64,000 bases of DNA from Clostridium beijerinckii (GTDB taxonomy: Bacteria > Bacillota > Clostridia > Clostridiales > Clostridiaceae): assembly GCF_036699995.1 (NCBI RefSeq), contig NZ_CP144906.1, positions 3,979,001-4,043,000 of the forward strand. Direction: 5' to 3'. The notes beneath the pieces were generated by a model. That model was not told the DNA's origin, did no database searches, and saw only the letters and a list, made by a program, of their open reading frames with translations. Shown piece by piece: positions 27,628 through 36,320 of the stretch (positions are counted from its first letter, which is position 1; every line of letters begins with the position of its first letter). A program made the translations under genes and the position numbers.

Positions 27628-28899
27628 CTATTTCTCTACTACTGCTCTGTCGCCATCGGATAAGGATTTCGTACTTTTAGCCACTATCTTATCCCTAGAG
27701 TCTAGACCTTTTATCACTGCTGAATTAGTACTGTCAGAGTCTTCCACAATAATATCTACTCTTTTAACAAAACTTTCTTTTCCAAGCGGGCCTTCCTTTT
27801 CTATTACTGAGAATACATAAGTGCCATTATTGTCTGTATAAACAGCACTGTTTGGCACCAAGGTAGAATACTGTTTAGTCTGTTTAATTATGTTAACCTC
27901 CGCATTCTCTCCACCTTGAAGATCTGGATCATTTAAGTCTATAATAAGTTCTTTGTTATCTCCATTTTTAGAATCTGCTTTTATTTGAGATACTTTTCCG
28001 GCGATTATTTTATCTTCAAGAGAGGTAATCTCCACATCTACTGAGTCTCCTGATTTAACAAAAGTTACAAGGTCACTGTTTACTGAAATAGAAACCTGAA
28101 AGCCTCCTGATGTTTCAGCTAATTTGAATAAAGCTTTGGAGCTATTTGCCAAGGAACCTTCATTGAAATTTAGCTCTGTGATTACTCCATCAGAGGGTGC
28201 TGTATATACTCCACCATTAGCAATTTGCTTGTTTAAAGAATCTATTTTTCTTGCTTCAATTTCTAAGTTAAGCTGTGCATTTTCAATATCCTCTTGATTT
28301 GTTTTTATATATGCTTCTTTAGTCTGTACTGCTAGGTTATAGTTCCTTTCAGCCTCATCCATATCAGCTTTAGCATTTTGCAGATTATTTGCAGTTTCAA
28401 AGTCAGAATCAAAGAGGGTTTTTATATCTTGGTAGCTCTTGGATTTTTGGTTTTTATTTTTTAGAGCAGTTTCAATATCATTATTTAGTTTCAGCAGATT
28501 AGAGCTATCATTTAGTTTATCAATGACTATTTGCATCTGACGGTATTTTGCATTCTCATCCTGTAAGCTTGATTTGATATCTCCTATATCAAGGGTTATT
28601 ATTGGCTGTCCTTCTTTTACGGTATCGTTAAGTTTGACATTAACATTCTTTACTAAAAGATTGTTTCCTACATCTATATACTGTTCGAAAATTGAATTGG
28701 CTGTTACAGTACCTTTACCGCTTATTTCTTTAATAAGTGCTCCGCTCACTGCTGTATCAACAGTGATTCTTGATAGAGTAAAATTATTAATAGTATTTGA
28801 GAAAAAAGTTAACAATGCCATCATCACTATGAATGTAATTAACAATTTGCCTGTAAGCTTCTTTCTTTTCGTATACTCAATGAGTTGCGCACGGATCAA
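27628..28899 (-). CDS. HlyD/MacA-like membrane-fusion (adaptor) protein
   Basis: A 423-aa adaptor with an N-terminal membrane helix (about 18-40), a split biotinyl-lipoyl domain (VKEGQPIITLDIGDI and later YTAPSDGVITELNFNEGSL), a long alpha-hairpin between them (about 120-225), and beta-barrel and membrane-proximal domains (ADSKNGDNKELIIDL, then TLVPNSAVYTDNNGTYVF). In Gram-positives such proteins (YknX, YtrF-partner types) dock onto MacB-like permeases. The start is the TTG at 28899 after GGAGG; an ATG just upstream is out of frame. Together with the 26191-27597 permease it looks like a MacAB-type pair lacking the ATPase. Confidence 0.85.
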   Translation of the reverse strand: MIRAQLIEYTKRKKLTGKLLITFIVMMALLTFFSNTINNFTLSRITVDTAVSGALIKEISGKGTVTANSIFEQYIDVGNNLLVKNVNVKLNDTVKEGQPIITLDIGDIKSSLQDENAKYRQMQIVIDKLNDSSNLLKLNNDIETALKNKNQKSKSYQDIKTLFDSDFETANNLQNAKADMDEAERNYNLAVQTKEAYIKTNQEDIENAQLNLEIEARKIDSLNKQIANGGVYTAPSDGVITELNFNEGSLANSSKALFKLAETSGGFQVSISVNSDLVTFVKSGDSVDVEITSLEDKIIAGKVSQIKADSKNGDNKELIIDLNDPDLQGGENAEVNIIKQTKQYSTLVPNSAVYTDNNGTYVFSVIEKEGPLGKESFVKRVDIIVEDSDSTNSAVIKGLDSRDKIVAKSTKSLSDGDRAVVEK

Positions 28900-28927
28900 T
28901 TCTTCATACCTCCATTAATAGATTGTT

Positions 28928-29809
28928 TTATTCTTTGATTCCGGAACGTTCAATTCCTTCAATTAAATAGTTTACTCCAAACAAGAAGATTAGGAGCATG
29001 GGCAGCATATATATTGCAGATGCTGAAAAGGCAAGTCCTCTTTCACCGCTGATTATTCTGGATAGATATACCGAAAGAGGCTGCTTGGCAGCATCTCTAA
29101 GAAAAACAAGAGGCTGTTCTACCATATTCCAGTTGTCTATAAAAACTAAAATAAACATTGCTGCTATTCCGTTTTTGCACATAGGTAAAATGATTTTAAA
29201 AAATATTGTAAACTGACTTGCTCCATCTACTTTTGCAGCTTCTATGTAAGAATCGGGTATCTGGTCCATATACTGTTTCATAAGAAATACTCCAAAGGTA
29301 TTAAAAATTCCAGGTAATATAATGGATAGATAGTTGTTAACAAGACCTAATTTATCAGCAACCAAATAGTTGGGAACTAAGGTTACCTGAAAGGGCAAGA
29401 GCATTACGATTATGTATATAAAAAACAACTGATCCCGACCTTTGAATTTAAGCTTAGCAAAAGCAAAAGCTGTCAAACAAGAAACAACTATTTGTCCAAG
29501 GACAATAGGAACAGTAATAATCACTGAATTCCAAAACATAAAAAGAAACTGAGGCTTCTTAACGAGCACATTATAATACTGTTCTATTACAACGACCTCT
29601 GGGATAAGCCTCAAACTGGCATATTTATTTGACGAATCAGCTATAGATGAACTTGTACTGCTTGACTCTGAAATCATGCTGTAATTATATGTTATTTCAG
29701 TCTCACTCATGAAAGAGTTTGAAACTGTAAGCACTAAAGGAAAAAGAAAGCCTATCGCCATTAATGATAGTAATGCTGTAATCAGTATCCTCTTAAATCT
29801 GTATTTCAT
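28928..29809 (-). CDS. ABC permease, MalG/UgpE type
   Basis: A 293-aa inner-membrane permease of the carbohydrate-uptake class 1 type. It has six helices and the coupling-loop EAA motif (EAAKVDGASQFTIFFKIILPM) near residue 195. An unusually long Ser-rich extracytoplasmic loop (SSTSSSIADSSNKYASLRLI) lies after the first helix. The ATG at 29809 follows AAAGGAG; a distal in-frame start at 29830 overlaps that site. It pairs with the 29941-30828 permease. Confidence 0.9.
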   Translation of the reverse strand: MKYRFKRILITALLSLMAIGFLFPLVLTVSNSFMSETEITYNYSMISESSSTSSSIADSSNKYASLRLIPEVVVIEQYYNVLVKKPQFLFMFWNSVIITVPIVLGQIVVSCLTAFAFAKLKFKGRDQLFFIYIIVMLLPFQVTLVPNYLVADKLGLVNNYLSIILPGIFNTFGVFLMKQYMDQIPDSYIEAAKVDGASQFTIFFKIILPMCKNGIAAMFILVFIDNWNMVEQPLVFLRDAAKQPLSVYLSRIISGERGLAFSASAIYMLPMLLIFLFGVNYLIEGIERSGIKE

Positions 29810-29940
29810 TGAGTTTCTCCTTTCATTCAAAACAATGGATAGCCTATCTCAATCGGTCTCCACTTACTAGGATTCCTACAAAAGTCCATTTACATTTAGA
29901 ACTTTTATCTCCTTTCTTCGAAGTATAATACTAATTTGTA

Positions 29941-30828
29941 CTAGTTTAGTGATTTATTAATTTTTCTTTCTATAAAAAATAGTATAAAAACGATGAATAC
30001 TATGAAGAATGCCATAATAAAGGCTGCTGAAGTTAGTTTTTCATAATCTAACTGCACAAACATATTATTCATGTAATGCTGCAGCATATAAATACTGCTG
30101 TTAGGGTGGTCTCCTGAGATGAGATAAGTCTCTCTGAAAACCTTAAAGGAATTTATTATAGACATAATAAAAACAAAAAATGTTGTTGGTGTAAGGTAAA
30201 CTAAGGTTATACCTGTAAATTGCTTAAATGGAGTTGCGCCATCAATTTTAGCGGCTTCATAGTATTCAGCAGGTATATTTTGCAATCCTGCCAAAAAAAG
30301 CACCATACTGTATCCAATGTTTTTCCACAGGTAAACAATGACTATCACAATCCTTGCTAAGTCGCTTTCCATCCAATCCACAGGGGCATATCCGAATAGA
30401 GTTATCACACCATTTAAAGCTCCATTAATATCAAACAAAGACTGCCAAACAAGAACTACCGAGGCAACCGGGACAACCAGTGGTGTTATGAACAAGGTTC
30501 TGAAAATTTCTCTGCCTATTATTGCTTTATTGGATAGAATAAGCGCAAGCAGTAAGGATAACACAATATTGAGCGGCACACTCAAGCAAGTAAATAAAGC
30601 CGTGTTGGTTACAGCTTTAATAAAACTTGGATTCTTTATCAAATCTATATAATTTTTAAGACCTACGAATTCCCCATTAATTGGACTGCTTATAATAGAG
30701 TAGTAAAAACCTCCAATAAAAGGAACTGCATAAAAAATAGAAAAACCTATTATGCTGGGGGCAAGAAAAAGTATAGCCAATTTAGCATCCTTTGATTTAA
30801 AGTTCTCCTTTTTTGCATTTCGTTCCAT
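29941..30828 (-). CDS. ABC permease, MalF/UgpA type
   Basis: A 295-aa permease with six helices and the EAA coupling motif (EAAKIDGATPFKQFTGITLV). It is the first gene of the transport cluster, right after vanS. Its ribosome site AAGGAG lies in the 3' arm of a hairpin (30868-30881). The cluster has no ATP-binding gene, so an ATPase encoded elsewhere, as with the shared MsmX/UgpC type, would be needed. Confidence 0.9.
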   Translation of the reverse strand: MERNAKKENFKSKDAKLAILFLAPSIIGFSIFYAVPFIGGFYYSIISSPINGEFVGLKNYIDLIKNPSFIKAVTNTALFTCLSVPLNIVLSLLLALILSNKAIIGREIFRTLFITPLVVPVASVVLVWQSLFDINGALNGVITLFGYAPVDWMESDLARIVIVIVYLWKNIGYSMVLFLAGLQNIPAEYYEAAKIDGATPFKQFTGITLVYLTPTTFFVFIMSIINSFKVFRETYLISGDHPNSSIYMLQHYMNNMFVQLDYEKLTSAAFIMAFFIVFIVFILFFIERKINKSLN

Positions 30829-30838
30829 AATAAAACAA

Positions 30839-30881
30839 CTCCTTATTCTGTGCTGATATTATTTAAACACAGAATAAGGAG
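30839..30881 (-). promoter_or_regulatory. Hairpin holding the ribosome site of the first permease gene
   Basis: CTCCTTATTCTGTG (30839-30852) pairs perfectly with CACAGAATAAGGAG (30868-30881). On the minus strand AAGGAG of the 3' arm is the ribosome site, ten bases before the ATG at 30828. Confidence 0.65.
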
Positions 30882-30898
30882 CTATTTGGGAATTCCAT

Positions 30899-30931
30899 CT
30901 TATGAACTTCTTAAGATTTTCTTATGATGGA
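30899..30931 (-). promoter_or_regulatory. Three tandem 11-bp boxes (VanR-like site of the transport cluster)
   Basis: Boxes at 30899, 30910 and 30921 (CTTATGAACTT, CTTAAGATTTT, CTTATGATGGA), overlapping the vanS stop. On the minus strand the -10 position reads CAAATA, poorer than in copy A, so promoter strength may differ. Confidence 0.7.
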
Positions 30932-32055
30932 ATATTTATAGTAAATGTGGTATTTTCTGGGTTGCTTTCCACAGAGATTGTTCCATTGTGAGCTTTGACA
31001 ATTTCTTGTGCGATTGCCAAACCTAACCCTGCTCCACCAGTGTTCGTGGAACGTGCAGAATCTAATCTATAAAACTTTTCAAAAATAGTGTCAAGCTTTC
31101 CTTGTGGGATTGGATTCCCTTGATTAATAAAAGTTATAACAATATTTTTCTGCTGTTGCTTAGCAGAAATGTCAATAATACTGTTTTCATAGCTATAGGC
31201 TATAGCATTTTTCAAAATATTATTGAACACGCGAGCCAGTTTGTCTGCATCTCCTAGCAGTACAAGGCCATCAGGTACATTGACGGATACCTTTTTTTCC
31301 TGTGCAGTTAGCATTGGATAAAATTCATCTGCCAACTGCTGGAGCATGAACAGTAAATTAATTTTTTCTTTATTCAAAATAATGGTTTGAAGATTAAATC
31401 TTGTGATCTCAAAAAACTCATTTATAAGTTCCTCTAATCTATAAGCTTTTTCCAAGGTAATACCCACATATTTTGCCTTCTGCTCTGGAGGCATATCAGA
31501 AGCTTCATCCAGAAGGCTTAAGTATCCTATAACGGAGGTCAGAGGTGTCTTTATATCATGAGCCAAGTAAACTACTAAATCATTTTTGCGCTGCTCTGCA
31601 TCAAGAGCAGCCTTCTTTTGTTTTTCCAAGTTACTTTTTATCTGATTTAGCTTATTTTCCATAAAATCCAATTCTGGAGATAATGTAATTTCATCATCAG
31701 ATTCCTCAGAAAGTTTATCCATTCCAGCACTAATTTCATCAAAATATTTTGTCAACCAAGAAGAAACAGAAAACAGAAAAAGAATAACTAAAAATATTAA
31801 TGTTACAACGAAAAGGATTATATCCATATTGTTGCGAATTACAAGCTGATAGATTGTCTGTGCATCCGAATTGTCAAAATTAAAAGCTTTAACTAAAAAT
31901 TGAACGATACGATCTCCGATCTTTCCATGCAGTATATAGCGCAATAAAAAAACAGTCACAGTAGCAGCAACTGCAATCAGAAGCATTTGCAAGAAGGCTT
32001 TTCTTTTTAGGTTTGTGTAATTGCCCTTTTTGTTACTTTTCAATTTTATAGCCAA
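30922..32055 (-). CDS. vanS: VanS-like sensor histidine kinase
   Basis: A 377-aa membrane kinase: two helices (about 18-41 and 76-99) flanking a short extracellular loop, HAMP-like linker, dimerisation domain with the phosphorylated His in AHDIKTPLTS, and an ATPase domain with N (NNILKNAIAYSYEN), G1 and G2 boxes (GGAGLGLAI). The overall pattern follows VanS of VanD/VanG/VanE type. The start is a TTG; 32055 overlaps the vanR end by 23 nt, and TTG 32043 is better spaced from the GGGGGG upstream. The downstream boxes and hairpin overlap its 3' end. It phosphorylates the VanR-like regulator. Confidence 0.88.
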   Translation of the reverse strand: MAIKLKSNKKGNYTNLKRKAFLQMLLIAVAATVTVFLLRYILHGKIGDRIVQFLVKAFNFDNSDAQTIYQLVIRNNMDIILFVVTLIFLVILFLFSVSSWLTKYFDEISAGMDKLSEESDDEITLSPELDFMENKLNQIKSNLEKQKKAALDAEQRKNDLVVYLAHDIKTPLTSVIGYLSLLDEASDMPPEQKAKYVGITLEKAYRLEELINEFFEITRFNLQTIILNKEKINLLFMLQQLADEFYPMLTAQEKKVSVNVPDGLVLLGDADKLARVFNNILKNAIAYSYENSIIDISAKQQQKNIVITFINQGNPIPQGKLDTIFEKFYRLDSARSTNTGGAGLGLAIAQEIVKAHNGTISVESNPENTTFTINIPS

Positions 32056-32731
32056 CCCCCCATACCGTTTTGATATATTTAGGATGTTCCGCGTTGTCGT
32101 GCATTTTTTCTCTTAGATGCCTAATATGAACCATTACAGTATTATTACTGTTAGTGAAATACTTATCTCCCCATACTTCATGGAACAAGTCTTCCGAGCT
32201 TACTACTCGTCCGCGATTTGAGCAAAGAACCCAAAGAATTGAAAACTCTGTAGGAGTTAGAGATAGCTTTTTTTCATTTAGCATACATTCATGGGTATCC
32301 CTATCCAATACCAAGCCGGAAAAGGCAATCAAGTGTTCTTCCTGGTTTGGCTCTGAAGAATTATATTTGGTAAATCTCCTGAGCTGTGCCTTTACACGGG
32401 CGACAAGCTCCAAGGGGCGAAACGGTTTTGTTATGTAATCATCTGCACCTAGTGTCAATCCGGTAATTTTATCAATTTCTTCTTCTTTAGCAGTCAACAT
32501 AATAATAGGAAAATTATGATTTTCCCTAATTTTCTGACAGAGAGTAAAGCCATCAATATCCGGCAGCATGACATCAAGTATCGCAAGATCTAACTGTTCC
32601 GACTGAACACACTGTAATGCATCTTGACCGTTATAAAATTTGTATATCGTAAACCCTTCATTTTTTAAATAAACTTCAATTAGGTCCGCTATGGACTGTT
32701 CATCGTCTACAATCAAAATATTTACATTCAT
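32033..32731 (-). CDS. vanR: VanR-like OmpR-family response regulator
   Basis: 232 aa, close in length and sequence pattern to enterococcal VanR: receiver with DD near the start, the phosphorylated Asp in LAILDVMLPDIDG, LTLGADDYITKPFRPLELVARVKAQLRR, then a winged helix (SLTPTEFSILWVL, NNTVMVHIRHLREKM, YIKTVWGVGYKIEK). The start is ATG 32731, preceded by GAGGGG. Its own promoter has two of the 11-bp boxes (32808-32829). I infer it binds the four sets of boxes in this region. Confidence 0.9.
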   Translation of the reverse strand: MNVNILIVDDEQSIADLIEVYLKNEGFTIYKFYNGQDALQCVQSEQLDLAILDVMLPDIDGFTLCQKIRENHNFPIIMLTAKEEEIDKITGLTLGADDYITKPFRPLELVARVKAQLRRFTKYNSSEPNQEEHLIAFSGLVLDRDTHECMLNEKKLSLTPTEFSILWVLCSNRGRVVSSEDLFHEVWGDKYFTNSNNTVMVHIRHLREKMHDNAEHPKYIKTVWGVGYKIEK

Positions 32732-32764
32732 AAGTTTTATCCCCTCTTCCTGATTAACACTCAT

Positions 32765-33118
32765 TATTATAATAATTCAAAACAAAAATTTATATCATAT
32801 TAATTTTCTTATGAAAACCTTAAGGCTTTATTAATATATGCTTTAATCTTTATGTAAATCATTTAAATACTCATTAAAATTCTCTAATGTTTTTTATAAA
32901 AGTTAAAATAAAATTTCTCATCTGATTTTGTTTCTCTTAAATATTCATCCCTTTTACAAAGTTATAATATATATTTAGTTTATATTTTAATTTAATTCGT
33001 TATATTTTAACATAATTCAATTTACTTAATAACTAATTTCATTTATTTGTAATAATCATTTAAGACTTCTATACTCTTATCTTAAATCTTATATAAAAAT
33101 TTAAGTTATCATTTAAAT
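32765..33118. other. Gap between tetB(P) and vanR
   Basis: 354 very AT-rich bases. They hold the vanR promoter and boxes, and near 33100-33118 a weak AT-only hairpin that may end the tet(P) transcript. No ORF. Confidence 0.45.
32808..32829 (-). promoter_or_regulatory. Two tandem 11-bp boxes upstream of vanR
   Basis: CTTATGAAAAC (32808-32818) and CTTAAGGCTTT (32819-32829). On the minus strand a -10 TATGAT (32794-32799) follows about nine bases later. It matches the other three box sets and suggests autoregulation. Confidence 0.65.
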
Positions 33119-35077
33119 TTAATCTCTAATTGTGTTTAATTTATGAAGCAGATACTCTTTTTTATTCAATGGATCATAAGTTGTTTTTTGACGTGTCTTT
33201 GCAAATTCAGCTGGAACTTCCTTATGTCCATAAAATTTTGTCATAAACATTCCCTTACCTTCTGTATATGAAGCTATTTTCATTTTATATTCCTTCGAAT
33301 TTTCTACTGGAATCAACCCTTTTATTGAAAATTCATCCTCTATAACAATAGGATTATCAAAGGTAGCTCTCATAGATTCTAAATCCCAAATCGCTTTACT
33401 TAAAACATTTTGAGGAATTCTTAATTCAAATTCATGTAATGGTTCTAATAAAACAGTTTGTGCTTTATATAATGCTTCCATGAATACCATAGGCGTCACA
33501 TTCCTGAAATCTGCTGGGGTGCTGGCTGGACTAAAAAATTCACCACAGGTAAGTGTAACTTTCACATCTGTAACCTCCCATCCAAATAGTCCTTGTTTGC
33601 TAGTCTTAATAACTGCTTCTTCAATTGCATTTTGAAAAGATTTCGGCAATGACCCTACTGAAACATTAGATATATATCTAAGACCTGCACCTCTTCCTGC
33701 TGGTTCTATTTTCAATCCTACTGTTGCCCAAAAAGGATTCAAGCCTTCCTGCATATGCATTATTGATGTTCCAACACCTTTAGGTGCCTCCTTATAGATA
33801 GTTTGAATATTAGAATACTCTACTTTTATTCCATATAAATCATTTAGTATAGAACTTAGTATTTCCATTTGAACTTCGCCGAATAAATTCACATAAATCT
33901 CTTTATCTATATCATTCATCTCTAATTCTAATAGTGGATCTTCCTCTGTAAGTAGTGTTAATGCCCTAAATAACTCTGAATTCTTTTCTTTGTCAATTGC
34001 AGAAATCGTTGTTTTTAATGTTGGTTTAGCCATGGATATATTTTTAATTTTATTATTTGAAATTCCGATTACATCTCCAACTTGGAAACTCGCAAGGCCA
34101 TATAAAATACCTATATCCCCTGCTTCTATGCTCTGATCCTCAATAATTTTCCCATTTTCTAAACTATTAATTTTTTTTACTTTTTCTGTTATATCCTTAT
34201 TGGGTACTTGAATTTTATCTCTTACAGATATTTTTCCATTAAATAATCTTACATAAACCTTCTTTTCGTTTGCACTTGTTCTTTCGATTTTAAATACAAC
34301 TCCAGACAAATCATCTTCAGAATCACCATTTGCACACGGAAGATGGCTGCAAATTCCATCTAATAACTCTTCAATGCCGAGTCCAATTGCTGCAGCACCA
34401 CAAAATACTGAATATAGATTTCCTTCCCTTGCATATAATGAAAGTTTTTCTTGTATTTCTTCTTTATCAGGCTCTATCCCACTTATATATCTTTCCAAAA
34501 ACACTTCATCTAAATCTGATATAACATCAATTGCATCATTATTTATCATGCATATATCAGATAAATTTTTTATATAAACATCTTTACTTCCCACATCATA
34601 TGCTTCTTGTAATCTAACAACTTTACTAGACATATTCTTTTTTATTTCCTCAAATACTTTATTGAAATCCGCTCCAATTCTATCCAGCTTATTCACAAAA
34701 ATTATTGTTGGAATATTTAATTCCTTTAATGTATTAAATAATATTCTTGTTTGCGACTGAATCCCCTCTACTCCTGATATAACTATTATTGCGCCATCTA
34801 AAACACTTAATGAACGTTCAACTTCTGAAATAAAATCTACATGTCCTGGAGTATCAACAATATTTACTTTAATATCATTCCAAGTGAAAGATATGGTTGA
34901 AGATTTAATAGTAATTCCTCTCTTACGTTCAAGCTCCATGGAGTCTGTCTGTGTGTTACCTAAATCAACCCTTCCAACAGATTTTATGGCCCCACTATAA
35001 TATAATAAATTCTCTGTTATTGTTGTTTTTCCAGCATCCACGTGTGCAACGATTCCTATATTAATTATTTTCTTCAT
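33119..35077 (-). CDS. tetB(P): Tetracycline resistance ribosomal protection protein TetB(P)
   Basis: A 652-aa EF-G-like GTPase that releases tetracycline from the ribosome. G motifs are AHVDAGKTT, DTPGHVDF and NKLD; domain IV/V sequence (ATVGLKIEPAGRGAGLRY, CGEFFSPASTPADFRNVTPM) is typical. Length and sequence recall TetB(P) of C. perfringens very closely. I take ATG 35077 rather than 35092: it gives 652 aa, follows GGAGGTGAC, and yields a 17-nt overlap with tetA(P), as I recall for the classic operon. Co-transcribed with tetA(P). Confidence 0.95.
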   Translation of the reverse strand: MKKIINIGIVAHVDAGKTTITENLLYYSGAIKSVGRVDLGNTQTDSMELERKRGITIKSSTISFTWNDIKVNIVDTPGHVDFISEVERSLSVLDGAIIVISGVEGIQSQTRILFNTLKELNIPTIIFVNKLDRIGADFNKVFEEIKKNMSSKVVRLQEAYDVGSKDVYIKNLSDICMINNDAIDVISDLDEVFLERYISGIEPDKEEIQEKLSLYAREGNLYSVFCGAAAIGLGIEELLDGICSHLPCANGDSEDDLSGVVFKIERTSANEKKVYVRLFNGKISVRDKIQVPNKDITEKVKKINSLENGKIIEDQSIEAGDIGILYGLASFQVGDVIGISNNKIKNISMAKPTLKTTISAIDKEKNSELFRALTLLTEEDPLLELEMNDIDKEIYVNLFGEVQMEILSSILNDLYGIKVEYSNIQTIYKEAPKGVGTSIMHMQEGLNPFWATVGLKIEPAGRGAGLRYISNVSVGSLPKSFQNAIEEAVIKTSKQGLFGWEVTDVKVTLTCGEFFSPASTPADFRNVTPMVFMEALYKAQTVLLEPLHEFELRIPQNVLSKAIWDLESMRATFDNPIVIEDEFSIKGLIPVENSKEYKMKIASYTEGKGMFMTKFYGHKEVPAEFAKTRQKTTYDPLNKKEYLLHKLNTIRD

Positions 35078-36320
35078 AATCGTCACCTCCAACTCTATCA
35101 GACACCTTTTTATCCATTATCATAGAAACAATATATAGAACCAATACTGGTGTCACTAATAGCGAAGTACATGCTATACCAATACTTACTGAAATATTTG
35201 TAGCTATAATCCCTATAATTGGCCCACCTAAAATTTGACCTAAGGCATTTATTTGTCCATTTATAGAAAGTACAGTAGCTCTAGCCTTATCGTCTATATG
35301 TCCATTAAGCCATGCACTAAATATAGGTTCATTTATAGTTCTAAAGGTATTTGTCGCTAAATACGCTACTAACATTAAATTAAAGTTTTTTGTAATAGCA
35401 AATATGAACATAAATAATATATAAACTATATTTATACCTAGCAAAAGCTTTCCATTATTACTCTTATCATCATCAAGCCTATTTGACATAAAATGCATAA
35501 CCATTGCACTTAATAACATTCCTGCAATTCCAAAAATCCCAAACCAAGTGACTGGGTTAAGATTCCAAAGCTTAGGAAGCGCAGTATCTTGCAGAAAATG
35601 TGCATTAGAAAGTCTATCATACCCTTCACTCGACAATCCATAAAACAAAGTTACAGAAAGTAAAATCATAATTATAGATTTACTTTTTATAAATTTAAGA
35701 CCAGACTTAAAAGTATATCCCATCTTTTTGAATGTATTTAAATCCTCTGGAGCAGAAGGCTTAAAATTATTTTCTGGCATATATAGCCCTAAAAATAATG
35801 AAAGAATAATAAATAAAACTCCACTAACTATAATAGGCAATCTTACAGAAAAATTAGCTATTACAGTGCTTAATACTATTCCAATAACTGATCCTATCTG
35901 TCCTACTTGTGCCCCCTTCATATAAATTTGATCCAAATCTTTACTCCTCTCTTCTTCTGCAATCCATGCTTCAAGAGATCCGCTGATGAAAGTAGAACCC
36001 ACTCCCCATACTATCTGTGCTGCAAGTACGAAAATAAAACTAGAAATAGAGCCCTCTAAAATAAGTCCTAACCCTGTTAAAATTGCACCTATAACAATAG
36101 ATAGTTTACGACTATATACATCCGCAACTATACCTGTAGGAATTTCAAATATAAAACATGCTGTCTCTAAAGTAGTTCCAACAAGTATAAGCTGAAGTGG
36201 ATTTAAATGAACATTTTCAATGTGATACACTATCATAACTGTCGCTATCAACGAAAAACACATTGCAGTAATAGCTGAAAATAATAAATAAATTTTATAT
36301 GCTGAAAGTTTATTAACCAT
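35061..36320 (-). CDS. tetA(P): Tetracycline efflux protein TetA(P)
   Basis: A 419-aa MFS antiporter with twelve predicted helices that exports tetracycline. The motif-A-like loop after helix 2 is GIVADVYSRKLS, and the sequence follows C. perfringens TetA(P) in length and order (AWIAEEERSKDLDQIYMKG in the first half). It is the first full gene of the operon; its ATG overlaps the stop of a 28-codon leader ORF by eight bases, and its 3' end overlaps tetB(P) by 17 nt. A long leader with a terminator lies upstream. Confidence 0.95.
   Translation of the reverse strand: MVNKLSAYKIYLLFSAITAMCFSLIATVMIVYHIENVHLNPLQLILVGTTLETACFIFEIPTGIVADVYSRKLSIVIGAILTGLGLILEGSISSFIFVLAAQIVWGVGSTFISGSLEAWIAEEERSKDLDQIYMKGAQVGQIGSVIGIVLSTVIANFSVRLPIIVSGVLFIILSLFLGLYMPENNFKPSAPEDLNTFKKMGYTFKSGLKFIKSKSIIMILLSVTLFYGLSSEGYDRLSNAHFLQDTALPKLWNLNPVTWFGIFGIAGMLLSAMVMHFMSNRLDDDKSNNGKLLLGINIVYILFMFIFAITKNFNLMLVAYLATNTFRTINEPIFSAWLNGHIDDKARATVLSINGQINALGQILGGPIIGIIATNISVSIGIACTSLLVTPVLVLYIVSMIMDKKVSDRVGGDDYEENN

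Larger units (their letters stand above)
30826..31103 (-). repeat. Direct repeat copy B: intact vanS tail, boxes and hairpin
   Basis: The functional counterpart of 24417-24691. Both copies have the same order: vanS 3' end, three 11-bp boxes, RBS hairpin, ATAATAAAAC before the next gene start. Copy B is intact inside vanS; copy A has base changes and a deletion. The 6.1-kb transport cluster lies exactly between them. Confidence 0.85.

Noticed and set aside
22620..32731. A full vancomycin-resistance operon
   Set aside because: No D-Ala-D-Lac or D-Ala-D-Ser ligase, no VanH, VanX or VanT is present. Only regulator, sensor, carboxypeptidase and VanZ-like genes exist, so glycopeptide resistance is not claimed.
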